Part shown: one piece after another, positions 49,641 through 56,737 of the stretch
Layout of the letters: each line of letters starts with the position of its first letter
Position numbering within the stretch: position 1 is the first letter of the stretch
NCBI RefSeq assembly: GCF_013249015.1
Contig: NZ_JABRPL010000001.1
Coordinates: 186,001 to 250,000, forward strand
DNA length: 64,000 nt
Origin: Rathayibacter agropyri
GTDB lineage: Bacteria > Actinomycetota > Actinomycetes > Actinomycetales > Microbacteriaceae
Direction of reading: 5' to 3'
Program-made: the position numbers and the translations under genes
Notes under the pieces: generated by a model
What the model saw: the letters and a program-made list of their open reading frames with translations, nothing else
What the model was told of the DNA's origin: nothing
Database searches by the model: none

Positions 49641-49663
49641 ACAGCATCACCGAGAGATGCTGT
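49641..49663. repeat. Inverted repeat between the membrane peptide and kinase genes
   Basis: ACAGCATC (49641-49648) and GATGCTGT (49656-49663) are a perfect 8-bp inverted repeat with a 7-nt centre. On the minus strand it lies after the small peptide gene and about 40 nt before the kinase -10 box. It could end the ABC-2 operon or be an operator for the kinase-regulator pair. It does not match the ATGAC-N4-GTCAT palindrome. Confidence 0.4.
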
Positions 49664-49783
49664 GACCAGATCAGAACTCGCCTCTCCCGTGTCGTTCCTG
49701 GTCAGGGGAGTCGATGCTGGTCGCGTCGTGTCCGTTTTTGACGTGTCGCGAGTGGTGGCGCACTGCGCTGTGAGGGGGGAGGG

Positions 49784-49900
49784 TCAGCGTTCGCGCCGAC
49801 GACGAGCGAGATTGCGCACCAGTCCGATCGCGCCGGCGCAGACGCCGAGAGCAATTCCGGCCACGAAACCGAACTGGTTGAGGAAGGTGGAGATGTCCAC
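49784..49900 (-). CDS. 38-residue membrane peptide with a polybasic tail
   Basis: A short reading frame from GTG 49900 with a strong AAAGGA ribosome binding site 7 nt upstream. The peptide starts MDISTFLNQFG, has one hydrophobic span FVAGIALGVCAGAIGLV (residues 12-28) and ends in RNLARRRRER, so it is predicted to sit in the membrane with its positive tail in the cytoplasm. It follows the ABC-2 permease after 31 nt on the same strand and is probably co-transcribed. It might be an accessory subunit of the exporter, an immunity peptide or a small stress peptide; nothing decides between these. Confidence 0.55.
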   Translation of the reverse strand: MDISTFLNQFGFVAGIALGVCAGAIGLVRNLARRRRER

Positions 49901-49931
49901 GGTGAGGTCCTTTCCGATCGGGGACGAGCAG

Positions 49932-50768
49932 TCACCGCGTCCGCGGGTCCCACCGAAAGAAGGAGTTGAAGAGCATGAGCCCGAGTCCCGCCCAGACCCC
50001 CAGAAGCACGAGGGCATGCCAGGTCGAGCCGAAGCCCTCCATCACGCCCAGTTGCCCGCCGACCGAGGAGCCGGAGACGTCGTAGCCGAGGTAGGCCGTG
50101 CGCACGGTGTCCACGATCTCGGCCGAGGGAACGTAGGGCCTCACAGAGTCCAGGACTGGCGTGTCCGGCATCGTGGCGAACGCGCCGGAGAAGAAGAGCA
50201 GGGCCGCCAGCACGGGCGTGACGATCCACGTGGCGATCTCGCCCGAGGGCAGCAGTCCCGACACTCCGAAGGCGAGCATCGCGAGGGCAGTGAGCCCCAC
50301 CAGTACGACCACGATGAGGAGCGGCCAATTGGCCGGCCACTCCACGCCGAGCCAGAGGCGTCCGGCGACGATAACCACTGTCACCTGCACGACCGCCGGG
50401 ATCGCGCTAGAAATTGCCTCCCCGAGCAGCACTGCGTGCGCGGGGACGGGAGCGCAGCGCAGGCGTTTGTAGATGCGCTGCTCCCGCCTCCTGGCCGCCG
50501 AATTGATGACGTTGTAGACGACGAAGACGAGGGCGACGGCCAGGCCGCCTGAGAGCAGCCATGACCGCGCCGACACGCCCTCGATCCGCGCGTCGACGTC
50601 GGCGAGGGCGGCGGGAAGAAGCCCGAACGCGAGCGGCATGACTGCTCCTACCAGGGCGAAGGCGACGTCCTTCCAGTACACGCGCTGGCTGAGGGCCACG
50701 TGCGCGGCCAGGAGGCGGAGGGTGCGCATCGCGGGAAGGGCAGAGTGCGTCGCAGCAGGGGGGGTCAT
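49932..50768 (-). CDS. ABC-2 type transporter permease
   Basis: A 278-residue membrane protein with about six spans, including VALVFVVYNVINSAARRREQR, AVVQVTVVIVAG, LLIVVVLVGLTALAMLAFGVSGLL and WHALVLLGVWAGLGLMLF, the layout of ABC-2 permeases that export drugs or peptides. The ATG shares one base with the stop of the upstream ATPase gene. It is probably the membrane half of a self-protection exporter for the azole peptide, given the adjacent two-component system and the shared palindrome. The substrate is inferred, not shown. Confidence 0.88.
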   Translation of the reverse strand: MTPPAATHSALPAMRTLRLLAAHVALSQRVYWKDVAFALVGAVMPLAFGLLPAALADVDARIEGVSARSWLLSGGLAVALVFVVYNVINSAARRREQRIYKRLRCAPVPAHAVLLGEAISSAIPAVVQVTVVIVAGRLWLGVEWPANWPLLIVVVLVGLTALAMLAFGVSGLLPSGEIATWIVTPVLAALLFFSGAFATMPDTPVLDSVRPYVPSAEIVDTVRTAYLGYDVSGSSVGGQLGVMEGFGSTWHALVLLGVWAGLGLMLFNSFFRWDPRTR

Positions 50769-51751
50769 CAGTGTCCTCCGTCGTGGGGGTTGTCCTCGGT
50801 GGCCAGCGTGAGGAAGAGGTCTTCGAGCGAGGAATGCGAGACCGTGATCGCGTCCAACTCGAGGCTCAGCCGCGACGCGCGCTCGAGGAGCCGGGTGAGG
50901 TCGGCTTGTGGGCCGGTGCTTGCGAAGCTCACCGCGCTGCTCCCAGCGCTCGGGCGCACGTCAGCGGCGAATCCTCGCAGCAACTCCTCCAGCTGTGTGC
51001 CGAGGGCCCTCGTCTCGAAGGCGACCGTGCTGGTGCGGTGAGAAGCAAGCACCTCGGTCAGCGTGCCCTGCACGCGGATCGTGCCGCGGTGCATGATCGC
51101 CACGCGGTCGGCGAGCTGCTCTGCTTCGTCGAGGTAGTGGGTGGTCAGGATGACGGTGAGTCCCTCATCGACAAGCGAGCGCACGATCTCGAGCGAGCGG
51201 CGACGGCCCTCCGGATCCATGCCCGTCGTCGGCTCGTCGAGGAACAGCAGCTCGGGGTGGCCGAGCAGCGCGAGAGCGAGGTCGAGTCGACGGCGCTCGC
51301 CTCCAGAAAGCTGCTTCACCCGGACGCGCGCTCGGTGTTCGAGGCCGACGAGATCAAGCGACTCCCCGATCGTCCGCGAGCGAGGGTAGAAGCGCCGCCA
51401 CGAGCCCACAGTCTGCGCCACCGTCAGGTCCTCGAAGAAGCCTGCGTCCTGCAGCATGATCCCCTGGCGTGGTGCGATGCGATCGTGGTCGACGAGCGGG
51501 TCGGCGCCGAGGACCCGGACCGAGCCCTGCGTCGGCGCCCTGAAGCCCTCCAGCACGTCCAGGGTTGTGGTCTTGCCCGCCCCATTCGTGCCGAGCAGGC
51601 CGAAAACCTCGCCCCGGCGGACCGAGAAATCGATACCGTCCACAGCGCGGGAGCGCCCGTACTCGACGACCAGTCCTGCGACGGTCACGGCGGTGTCCTC
51701 GTCGTCGGCATCGCCGATCAACGGAGGCGAGAGTGGATTCGACGCGATCAT
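50768..51751 (-). CDS. ABC transporter ATPase (drug or peptide exporter)
   Basis: A 327-residue ATPase with Walker A LLGTNGAGKTTTLDVL, Q-loop MLQDAGFF, signature KQLSGGERRRLDLALAL, Walker B LLFLDEPTTGMD and the H-loop in TTHYLDEAEQ, followed by a C-terminal DUF4162-like extension of about 95 residues, typical of CcmA/DrrA-like exporters. It heads the minus-strand unit ATPase-permease-small peptide. The palindrome ATGAC-N4-GTCAT lies 59 nt upstream of its ATG. No clear ribosome binding site is visible, so the start may be slightly different. Confidence 0.9.
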   Translation of the reverse strand: MIASNPLSPPLIGDADDEDTAVTVAGLVVEYGRSRAVDGIDFSVRRGEVFGLLGTNGAGKTTTLDVLEGFRAPTQGSVRVLGADPLVDHDRIAPRQGIMLQDAGFFEDLTVAQTVGSWRRFYPRSRTIGESLDLVGLEHRARVRVKQLSGGERRRLDLALALLGHPELLFLDEPTTGMDPEGRRRSLEIVRSLVDEGLTVILTTHYLDEAEQLADRVAIMHRGTIRVQGTLTEVLASHRTSTVAFETRALGTQLEELLRGFAADVRPSAGSSAVSFASTGPQADLTRLLERASRLSLELDAITVSHSSLEDLFLTLATEDNPHDGGH

Positions 51752-51809
51752 CAGCCCAGGTTGGCTGGACTGCCGGTCCTCGAGCAGAGTGGGGTATCAC
51801 CGGTATGGC

Positions 51810-51823
51810 ATGACAGTTGTCAT
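51810..51823. promoter_or_regulatory. Palindrome ATGACA-GT-TGTCAT upstream of the ABC-2 operon
   Basis: A perfect 6-bp inverted repeat with a 2-nt centre, located 59 nt before the ATPase start. It matches the site before the RiPP precursor (38399-38412) at all ten positions of ATGAC-N4-GTCAT. The minus-strand 9-mer CCGGTGATA (51795-51803), also present near the first site, lies between the palindrome and the gene. Candidate operator for the cluster response regulator. Confidence 0.6.
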
Positions 51824-51906
51824 CTCTCGCGGCGGACCCGAGGTGAGACGGCGCCGTCAGCCGCCTGCGATGCGTCACGGGAGATCGGCGTCAATCCGCC
51901 CCGCGG

Positions 51907-51989
51907 TACCGGTGGTGGGACTCGAACCCACACGCCCTCTCGGGCAGAGCATTTTGAGTGCCCCGCGTCTGCCATTCCGCCACACCGGC
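51907..51989 (-). tRNA. tRNA-Leu (anticodon CAA)
   Basis: The minus strand folds into a class II tRNA of 83 nt without an encoded CCA end. The acceptor 5' arm GCCGGTG pairs with CACCGGT (with a G-T at the first pair), discriminator A. The anticodon loop CTCAAAA gives CAA, reading UUG codons. A variable arm (TGCCCGAGAGGGCG region) and the T arm GTGGG-TTCGAGT-CCCAC are clear. It is divergent from pdtaR and located between that gene and the ABC-2 operon. Confidence 0.95.
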
Positions 51990-52028
51990 TCATCACGACC
52001 CTGCTGAGAATACCGTAGGCTTCCGTGC

Positions 52029-52637
52029 GTGACTGACCAGGAACCCTCGTCGACCGCGCCCCGTCGGGTCGTCGTCGCCGAAGACGAATCGCTCATCCGC
52101 CTCGACATCGTGGAAATCCTCCGCGATAACGGATTCGAGGTCGTCGGTGAGGCCGGAGACGGCGAGACCGCTGTGGCACTCGCTACCGAGCTTCGTCCAG
52201 ACCTCGTCATCATGGACGTCAAGATGCCTCAGCTCGACGGCATCTCCGCTGCCGAGCGCCTCTCGAAGGCGCATATCGCGCCGGTCGTCCTGCTCACTGC
52301 TTTCAGCCAAAAAGAACTCGTCGAGCGCGCCAGCGAAGCCGGTGCCCTCGCCTACGTCGTCAAGCCGTTCACGCCCAGCGATCTGCTTCCCGCGATCGAG
52401 ATCGCTCTCTCGCGCTACGCCCAGATCCTCACCCTCGAAGCCGAGGTCGCCGACATGGTTGAGCGCTTCGAGACCCGCAAGCTGGTTGATCGCGCGAAGG
52501 GCCTGCTCAACGAGAAGATGGGGCTCACCGAGCCCGAGGCGTTCCGCTGGATTCAGAAGGCGTCGATGGACCGCCGCCTCACCATGCACGACGTCGCCCA
52601 GGCGATCATCGAGCAGCTCAGCCCGAAGAAGGCGTAG
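52029..52637 (+). CDS. pdtaR: ANTAR-domain response regulator
   Basis: A 202-residue regulator with a CheY-like receiver (VVVAEDESLIRLD, phosphoacceptor in LVIMDVKMPQLDG, KPF lysine in YVVKPFTPSDL) and a C-terminal ANTAR RNA-binding domain (ETRKLVDRAKGLLNEKMGLTEPEAFRWIQKASMDRR). ANTAR proteins prevent transcription termination by binding paired hairpins. It corresponds to mycobacterial PdtaR (Rv1626), with the same neighbourhood upstream of polA. GTG 52029 is 7 nt after a TAGGCT box (52016-52021), so it is probably leaderless. The cognate kinase PdtaS is not in the window. Confidence 0.92.
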   Translation: MTDQEPSSTAPRRVVVAEDESLIRLDIVEILRDNGFEVVGEAGDGETAVALATELRPDLVIMDVKMPQLDGISAAERLSKAHIAPVVLLTAFSQKELVERASEAGALAYVVKPFTPSDLLPAIEIALSRYAQILTLEAEVADMVERFETRKLVDRAKGLLNEKMGLTEPEAFRWIQKASMDRRLTMHDVAQAIIEQLSPKKA

Positions 52638-52648
52638 CGCCCGTTCGT

Positions 52649-53320
52649 TCACGGCCAGAGGCGGGTGCGCTCCCACGGGGAGTCGCCCGCCTCCGATGTT
52701 CCCGCCCGGTATTCGAGGCGCACATGGTCCTGCTCGGGCGCGGCCGACCCCTGCCAGAACTCGATCCGCTCCGGCACCACGCGGTAGACGGCCCAGTCGC
52801 GGTCGAGGGTCGCGGGGGAGCAGCCGACGGCGACGCTCGTCTGCAGAGTCACGAGGCCGAAGTCCTGAGCGGTCCGCATCGGCTCGCTCTGACGACCGAC
52901 GAGGAGCGCCGTGCGTGCGGCCTCGGACCGGCGGCGGAAGTCATCGGCCGACTCCCGCGCCGAGGCCCGTTCGACGGTGCCCTCGACGCGGACTTGCCGA
53001 CCCTGCACGGGCCAAAAGAAAGTCAGGGCCGCATGCGGGTTCTCGGCCAGTGCGCGTCCCTTCGGGCTCGATGCGTGCGTCGAGAACGCCCAGCCGGTGG
53101 TGTCGATGTCGCGCAGCACGAGAATCCGCGCCGAGACAGTTCCGTCGCCGGCGGCCGTCGACAGGGTGGCACCGTGGGGGAGTAGCTGCCCGGCGTTCTT
53201 CGCCTCCTCGAGCCACTGCGCGAAGAGCTCGATCGGGTCGGCGGGCGCCCCCTCCGCATCGAAGTCGGGCAGCTCCCGCGGCAGGGACGGGAGGCTCTTG
53301 AGGAGATCACGAACAGTCAT
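52649..53320 (-). CDS. pdxH: Pyridoxamine 5'-phosphate oxidase
   Basis: FMN enzyme that oxidises pyridoxamine or pyridoxine phosphate to PLP. The 223-residue protein contains the FMN-binding SARILVLRDIDTTGWAF, FFWPVQGRQVRVEGTVER, the substrate region PERIEFWQG and the C-terminal WERTRLWP typical of PdxH. ATG 53320 was chosen, the longer frame having no support; a GACACT box lies 6 nt upstream, resembling the leaderless promoters. It is convergent with pdtaR. The 161 nt upstream of the start hold no gene that I can support. Confidence 0.88.
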   Translation of the reverse strand: MTVRDLLKSLPSLPRELPDFDAEGAPADPIELFAQWLEEAKNAGQLLPHGATLSTAAGDGTVSARILVLRDIDTTGWAFSTHASSPKGRALAENPHAALTFFWPVQGRQVRVEGTVERASARESADDFRRRSEAARTALLVGRQSEPMRTAQDFGLVTLQTSVAVGCSPATLDRDWAVYRVVPERIEFWQGSAAPEQDHVRLEYRAGTSEAGDSPWERTRLWP

Positions 53321-53481
53321 CGCACCAGTGTCACCCCTGCTCGGGACTGCATAGTACGTATCTTCTCTGTGCTTGACAGCGTTGACGGCTTGACAGCGCC
53401 GACGGTTGCCGCTGGCAGCGAGACCTCCGCCTCCCGGCGCGGAGGAGAAACCCGGCCCTAGGTGCTCTCGGGACGGACGAC

Positions 53482-53925
53482 TTACCGATCGCGGAGAATG
53501 TTCGTGATTCGTACGGTCGAGAGGCGGCGGCCTGCCTCGTCGCGGACGACGATTTCGTGCGTGGTCAGCGTCGAGCCGAGGTGAATCGCGTCGCACGTCG
53601 CGACGACGAAGCCGGAGGCGATGGAGCGGCTGTGGCTCGCGTTCAGCTCGATCCCCATCGCGAATCGGCCAGCACCCGCGTGCACGTTCGCCGCGATCGA
53701 GCCCATCGACTCCGCCAGCACCACGTGAGCACCGCCGTGCAGAATCCCCACCGGCTGGCGGTTGCCCTCGACGGGCATCGACGCGACGGAGTGCTGGGGG
53801 CTCATCTCGTGCCAGACGATGCCCATTCGCTCGGCGAGTTCTCCCATGCCGCGACCGATCGCGGTGACCAGATCGAGGGCCGGCGGGCGGATCCAGAACG
53901 TCTCGCTGGGGGGCTGCTCGGTCAC
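53482..53925 (-). CDS. PaaI-family hotdog thioesterase
   Basis: A 147-residue hotdog-fold protein that probably hydrolyses acyl-CoA thioesters. The family motif is in RQPVGILHGGAHVVLAESMGSIAAN, with HGG and the following acidic residue forming the active site, then GIELNASHSRSIASGFVVATC. GTG 53925 has GAGGAG about 6 nt upstream. It is divergent from polA, the position it holds in other actinobacteria near pdtaR and polA. The physiological substrate is unknown. Confidence 0.88.
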   Translation of the reverse strand: MTEQPPSETFWIRPPALDLVTAIGRGMGELAERMGIVWHEMSPQHSVASMPVEGNRQPVGILHGGAHVVLAESMGSIAANVHAGAGRFAMGIELNASHSRSIASGFVVATCDAIHLGSTLTTHEIVVRDEAGRRLSTVRITNILRDR

Positions 53926-54017
53926 GGTACTCCTCGTCCTGGAGCCTCGGAGCCGGTGCGGCGGACGGTCGCGACCGGGCCCGATCCGGTGTCGGAGGCG
54001 CTGTGTAGTCTGGCCCT

Positions 54018-56687
54018 GTGTCAGATCCGGAACAGCCTACCCTCCTGCTCGTCGACGGCCATTCCCTGGCGTTCCGGGCGTTTTACGCGCTCCCGGTCGA
54101 CAGCTTCCAGACCCGCGACGGCCAGCACACGAACGCCATTCACGGCTTCCTGTCGATGCTCATCCTGCTGCTGAAGAACGAGAAGCCCACGCACCTCGGC
54201 GTCGCGTTCGACATCTCGCGCTACTCGTTCCGCACGCGGGAGTACCCCGAGTACAAGGGCACTCGCGGAGAGACTCCGCCCGAGTTCAAGGGTCAGGTCC
54301 CTCTTCTCGAGGAGGCCCTGCACGCCATGAACATTCGCACGGTCTCGAAGGAAGACTTCGAGGCCGACGACATCCTCGCGACGCTTGCGCGCCAGGGTGC
54401 CGAGGCGGGCTTCCGGGTCCTCGTCGTCTCAGGCGACCGCGACACGATCCAGCTGGTCACCCCCGAGGTCACCCTGCTGTACCCCTCCACCCAGGGAGTG
54501 TCGCAGCTCACCCGCTACGACCGCGACAAGGTGTTCGAGAAGTACGGAGTCGAGCCGCACCAGTACCCCGAGATTGCGGCGCTCGTCGGCGAGACCAGCG
54601 ACAACCTGCCCGGAGTGGACAAGGTTGGTCCGAAGACCGCGGCGAAGTGGGTCAACCAGTACGGCACTGTCGCCGACATCATCGCCCACGCCGAGGAGAT
54701 CAAGGGGGTCGTGGGCGAGAAGCTCCGCGAACAGAAGGAGAACGCGCTCCGCAATCGTCGTCTCAACCGCCTCGTGACCGACGTCGAATTGCCGCTTGGC
54801 CCGCACGACCTCACTCGCCGTGCCATCGACCCCGACGCGGTGCGCGAGATCTTCAGCCGCCTCGAGTTCAAGACGCTCCAGGAGCGCGTGCTCACGATCG
54901 CCGCCGAGGAGGGGGTCGATGGAGCAGCCGCTGCTCTCGCGGGCGATGTGGTCACGACCGCTGCCCCTGCCGTGCGCACGCTGGTCGACGAGGAGCTGGC
55001 GCACTGGCTCGACCGTGTCTCGGCGCAGGGCTCGGCGCCGGTTGCGGTGCAGGTGCAGCTCGGCGCCGATGGGCTCGAGGGCGTCGGTCTCGCGGTAGAG
55101 AAGGAGACGGCGTTCGTGCCCTGGGCCGCCGAACGCCCCGACTACACCGCGCTGGAAGACTGGCTTGCAGGTCCGGCACCCAAGTACTTCGCCGATGCGA
55201 AGCCGCAGATCAAGGCGCTTCGCGGTGCCGGCCTGCCGGTGGGGGGTCTCGCCTTCGACACGCGGGTCGCCTCCTGGCTGCTCCAGCCCTCCGGCCACCC
55301 CGCGACCCTGGCCGGGCAGGTCTCGCAGCACCTCGACGAGACGATGGCACAGGGCGACCCGAATCAGCTCGTCCCCACGGTCGAGCCGATGGGCCCTGCC
55401 ACCGAAGCGTGGTACGCATTCCGGCTGGTTGGCGCTCTCACCGAGCGGCTCGGCGAAGGAATGCTGTCGGTGCTTGTCGACATCGAGCTGCCAATCGTGC
55501 AGGTGCTCGCGACGATGGAGCTCTCCGGCGTCGCAATCGACGCCGATGTTCTGGAGCGCCTGCGCGGGGAGCTGACCATCACCTCCGCCGAACTCGCGAG
55601 CCGCGCCTTCGCCGAGATCGGGCACGAGATGAACCTCGGCTCACCGAAGCAACTCCAGCAGGTCCTCTTCGAGGAGCTTGATATGCCGCGCACCCGCGCG
55701 ACCAAGACCGGCTACACGACCGATGCTTCCGCCCTCGCCGACCTCCAGGAATCGCATCCGCACCCGTTCCTCGGCCTGCTGCTTGAGCATCGCGATGCGA
55801 CAAAACTCAAGCAAATCATTGAGACGCTCGAAAAATCGATCACCGACGACCACCGGATTCACACGACCTACGACCAGACCGGAACCGCGACGGGCCGCAT
55901 CTCGTCCAACGACCCCAACCTGCAAAACATCCCCGTCCGCAGCGAGGTCGGTCGCCGCATCCGCACCGCCTTCGTGCACGGAGCCGACGCGAGCACCCTG
56001 CTCACCGCCGACTACTCACAGATCGAGATGCGGATCATGGCGCACCTTTCCGGCGACGCCGGGCTGATCGAGGCATTCCACAGCGGCGAGGACCTGCACC
56101 GTTTCGTCGGCTCGCGCATCTTTGGCGTGGAGCCGGGCGAGGTGACCTCGGCCATGCGCAACAAGGTGAAGGCGATGTCCTACGGCCTCGCCTACGGGCT
56201 GAGCGCGTTCGGCCTCTCCAAGCAGCTGCGCATCTCGAGCGCTGAGGCCAAGCAGTTGATGACCGACTACTTCGTCCGCTTCGGTGCCGTGCGCGACTAC
56301 CTCCGCAGCGTCGTCGAGCAGGCGCGTGAGACGGGATACACCGAGACGATCTACGGGCGCCGCCGGCCCTTCCCCGACCTGCAGAGCGGCAATCGGGTCC
56401 TCCGCGACAACGCCGAGCGAGCGGCTCTAAACTCTCCCATCCAGGGGTCAGCGGCCGACATCATGAAGTTCGCGATGATCCGGATCCAGTCCGATCTCAA
56501 CGAGCGCGGGCTCGGCTCGCGGATGCTCCTCCAGGTGCACGACGAGCTCATCTTCGACGTCGCTCCCGGCGAGGAGGAGTCGCTCGAGGGCATCGTCCGC
56601 GAGCGGATGGCGGGCGCCGCCGATCTGAGCGTGCCCCTCGAGGTACAGGTGGGCCACGGCGCGAACTGGGACGTGGCGGCCCACTGA
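54018..56687 (+). CDS. polA: DNA polymerase I
   Basis: Repair and Okazaki-fragment polymerase. The 889-residue protein has an N-terminal 5'-nuclease domain (LLLVDGHSLAFRAFYAL, EADDILATLAR, GDRDTIQLV, GETSDNLPGVDKVG), a middle 3'-5' exonuclease-like domain without evident catalytic acidic residues, as in actinobacterial PolA, and the polymerase domain with LLTADYSQIEMRIMAHL, the O-helix RNKVKAMSYGLAYG and LQVHDELIFDV. GTG 54018 is 6 nt after a TAGTCT -10 box (54006-54011), so translation is probably leaderless. It precedes the DUF885 gene and rpsA. Confidence 0.96.
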   Translation: MSDPEQPTLLLVDGHSLAFRAFYALPVDSFQTRDGQHTNAIHGFLSMLILLLKNEKPTHLGVAFDISRYSFRTREYPEYKGTRGETPPEFKGQVPLLEEALHAMNIRTVSKEDFEADDILATLARQGAEAGFRVLVVSGDRDTIQLVTPEVTLLYPSTQGVSQLTRYDRDKVFEKYGVEPHQYPEIAALVGETSDNLPGVDKVGPKTAAKWVNQYGTVADIIAHAEEIKGVVGEKLREQKENALRNRRLNRLVTDVELPLGPHDLTRRAIDPDAVREIFSRLEFKTLQERVLTIAAEEGVDGAAAALAGDVVTTAAPAVRTLVDEELAHWLDRVSAQGSAPVAVQVQLGADGLEGVGLAVEKETAFVPWAAERPDYTALEDWLAGPAPKYFADAKPQIKALRGAGLPVGGLAFDTRVASWLLQPSGHPATLAGQVSQHLDETMAQGDPNQLVPTVEPMGPATEAWYAFRLVGALTERLGEGMLSVLVDIELPIVQVLATMELSGVAIDADVLERLRGELTITSAELASRAFAEIGHEMNLGSPKQLQQVLFEELDMPRTRATKTGYTTDASALADLQESHPHPFLGLLLEHRDATKLKQIIETLEKSITDDHRIHTTYDQTGTATGRISSNDPNLQNIPVRSEVGRRIRTAFVHGADASTLLTADYSQIEMRIMAHLSGDAGLIEAFHSGEDLHRFVGSRIFGVEPGEVTSAMRNKVKAMSYGLAYGLSAFGLSKQLRISSAEAKQLMTDYFVRFGAVRDYLRSVVEQARETGYTETIYGRRRPFPDLQSGNRVLRDNAERAALNSPIQGSAADIMKFAMIRIQSDLNERGLGSRMLLQVHDELIFDVAPGEEESLEGIVRERMAGAADLSVPLEVQVGHGANWDVAAH

Positions 56688-56737
56688 CCGGCATGCGGCC
56701 GCCCGAGGAGCGCGCGCCCCTGGCTAGGCTCGAAGGC

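Noticed and set aside
49569-50552. A 327-codon plus-strand open frame opposite the permease and small peptide
   Set aside because: Shadow frame: charged, low complexity and antisense to a membrane protein whose hydrophobic pattern is clear.
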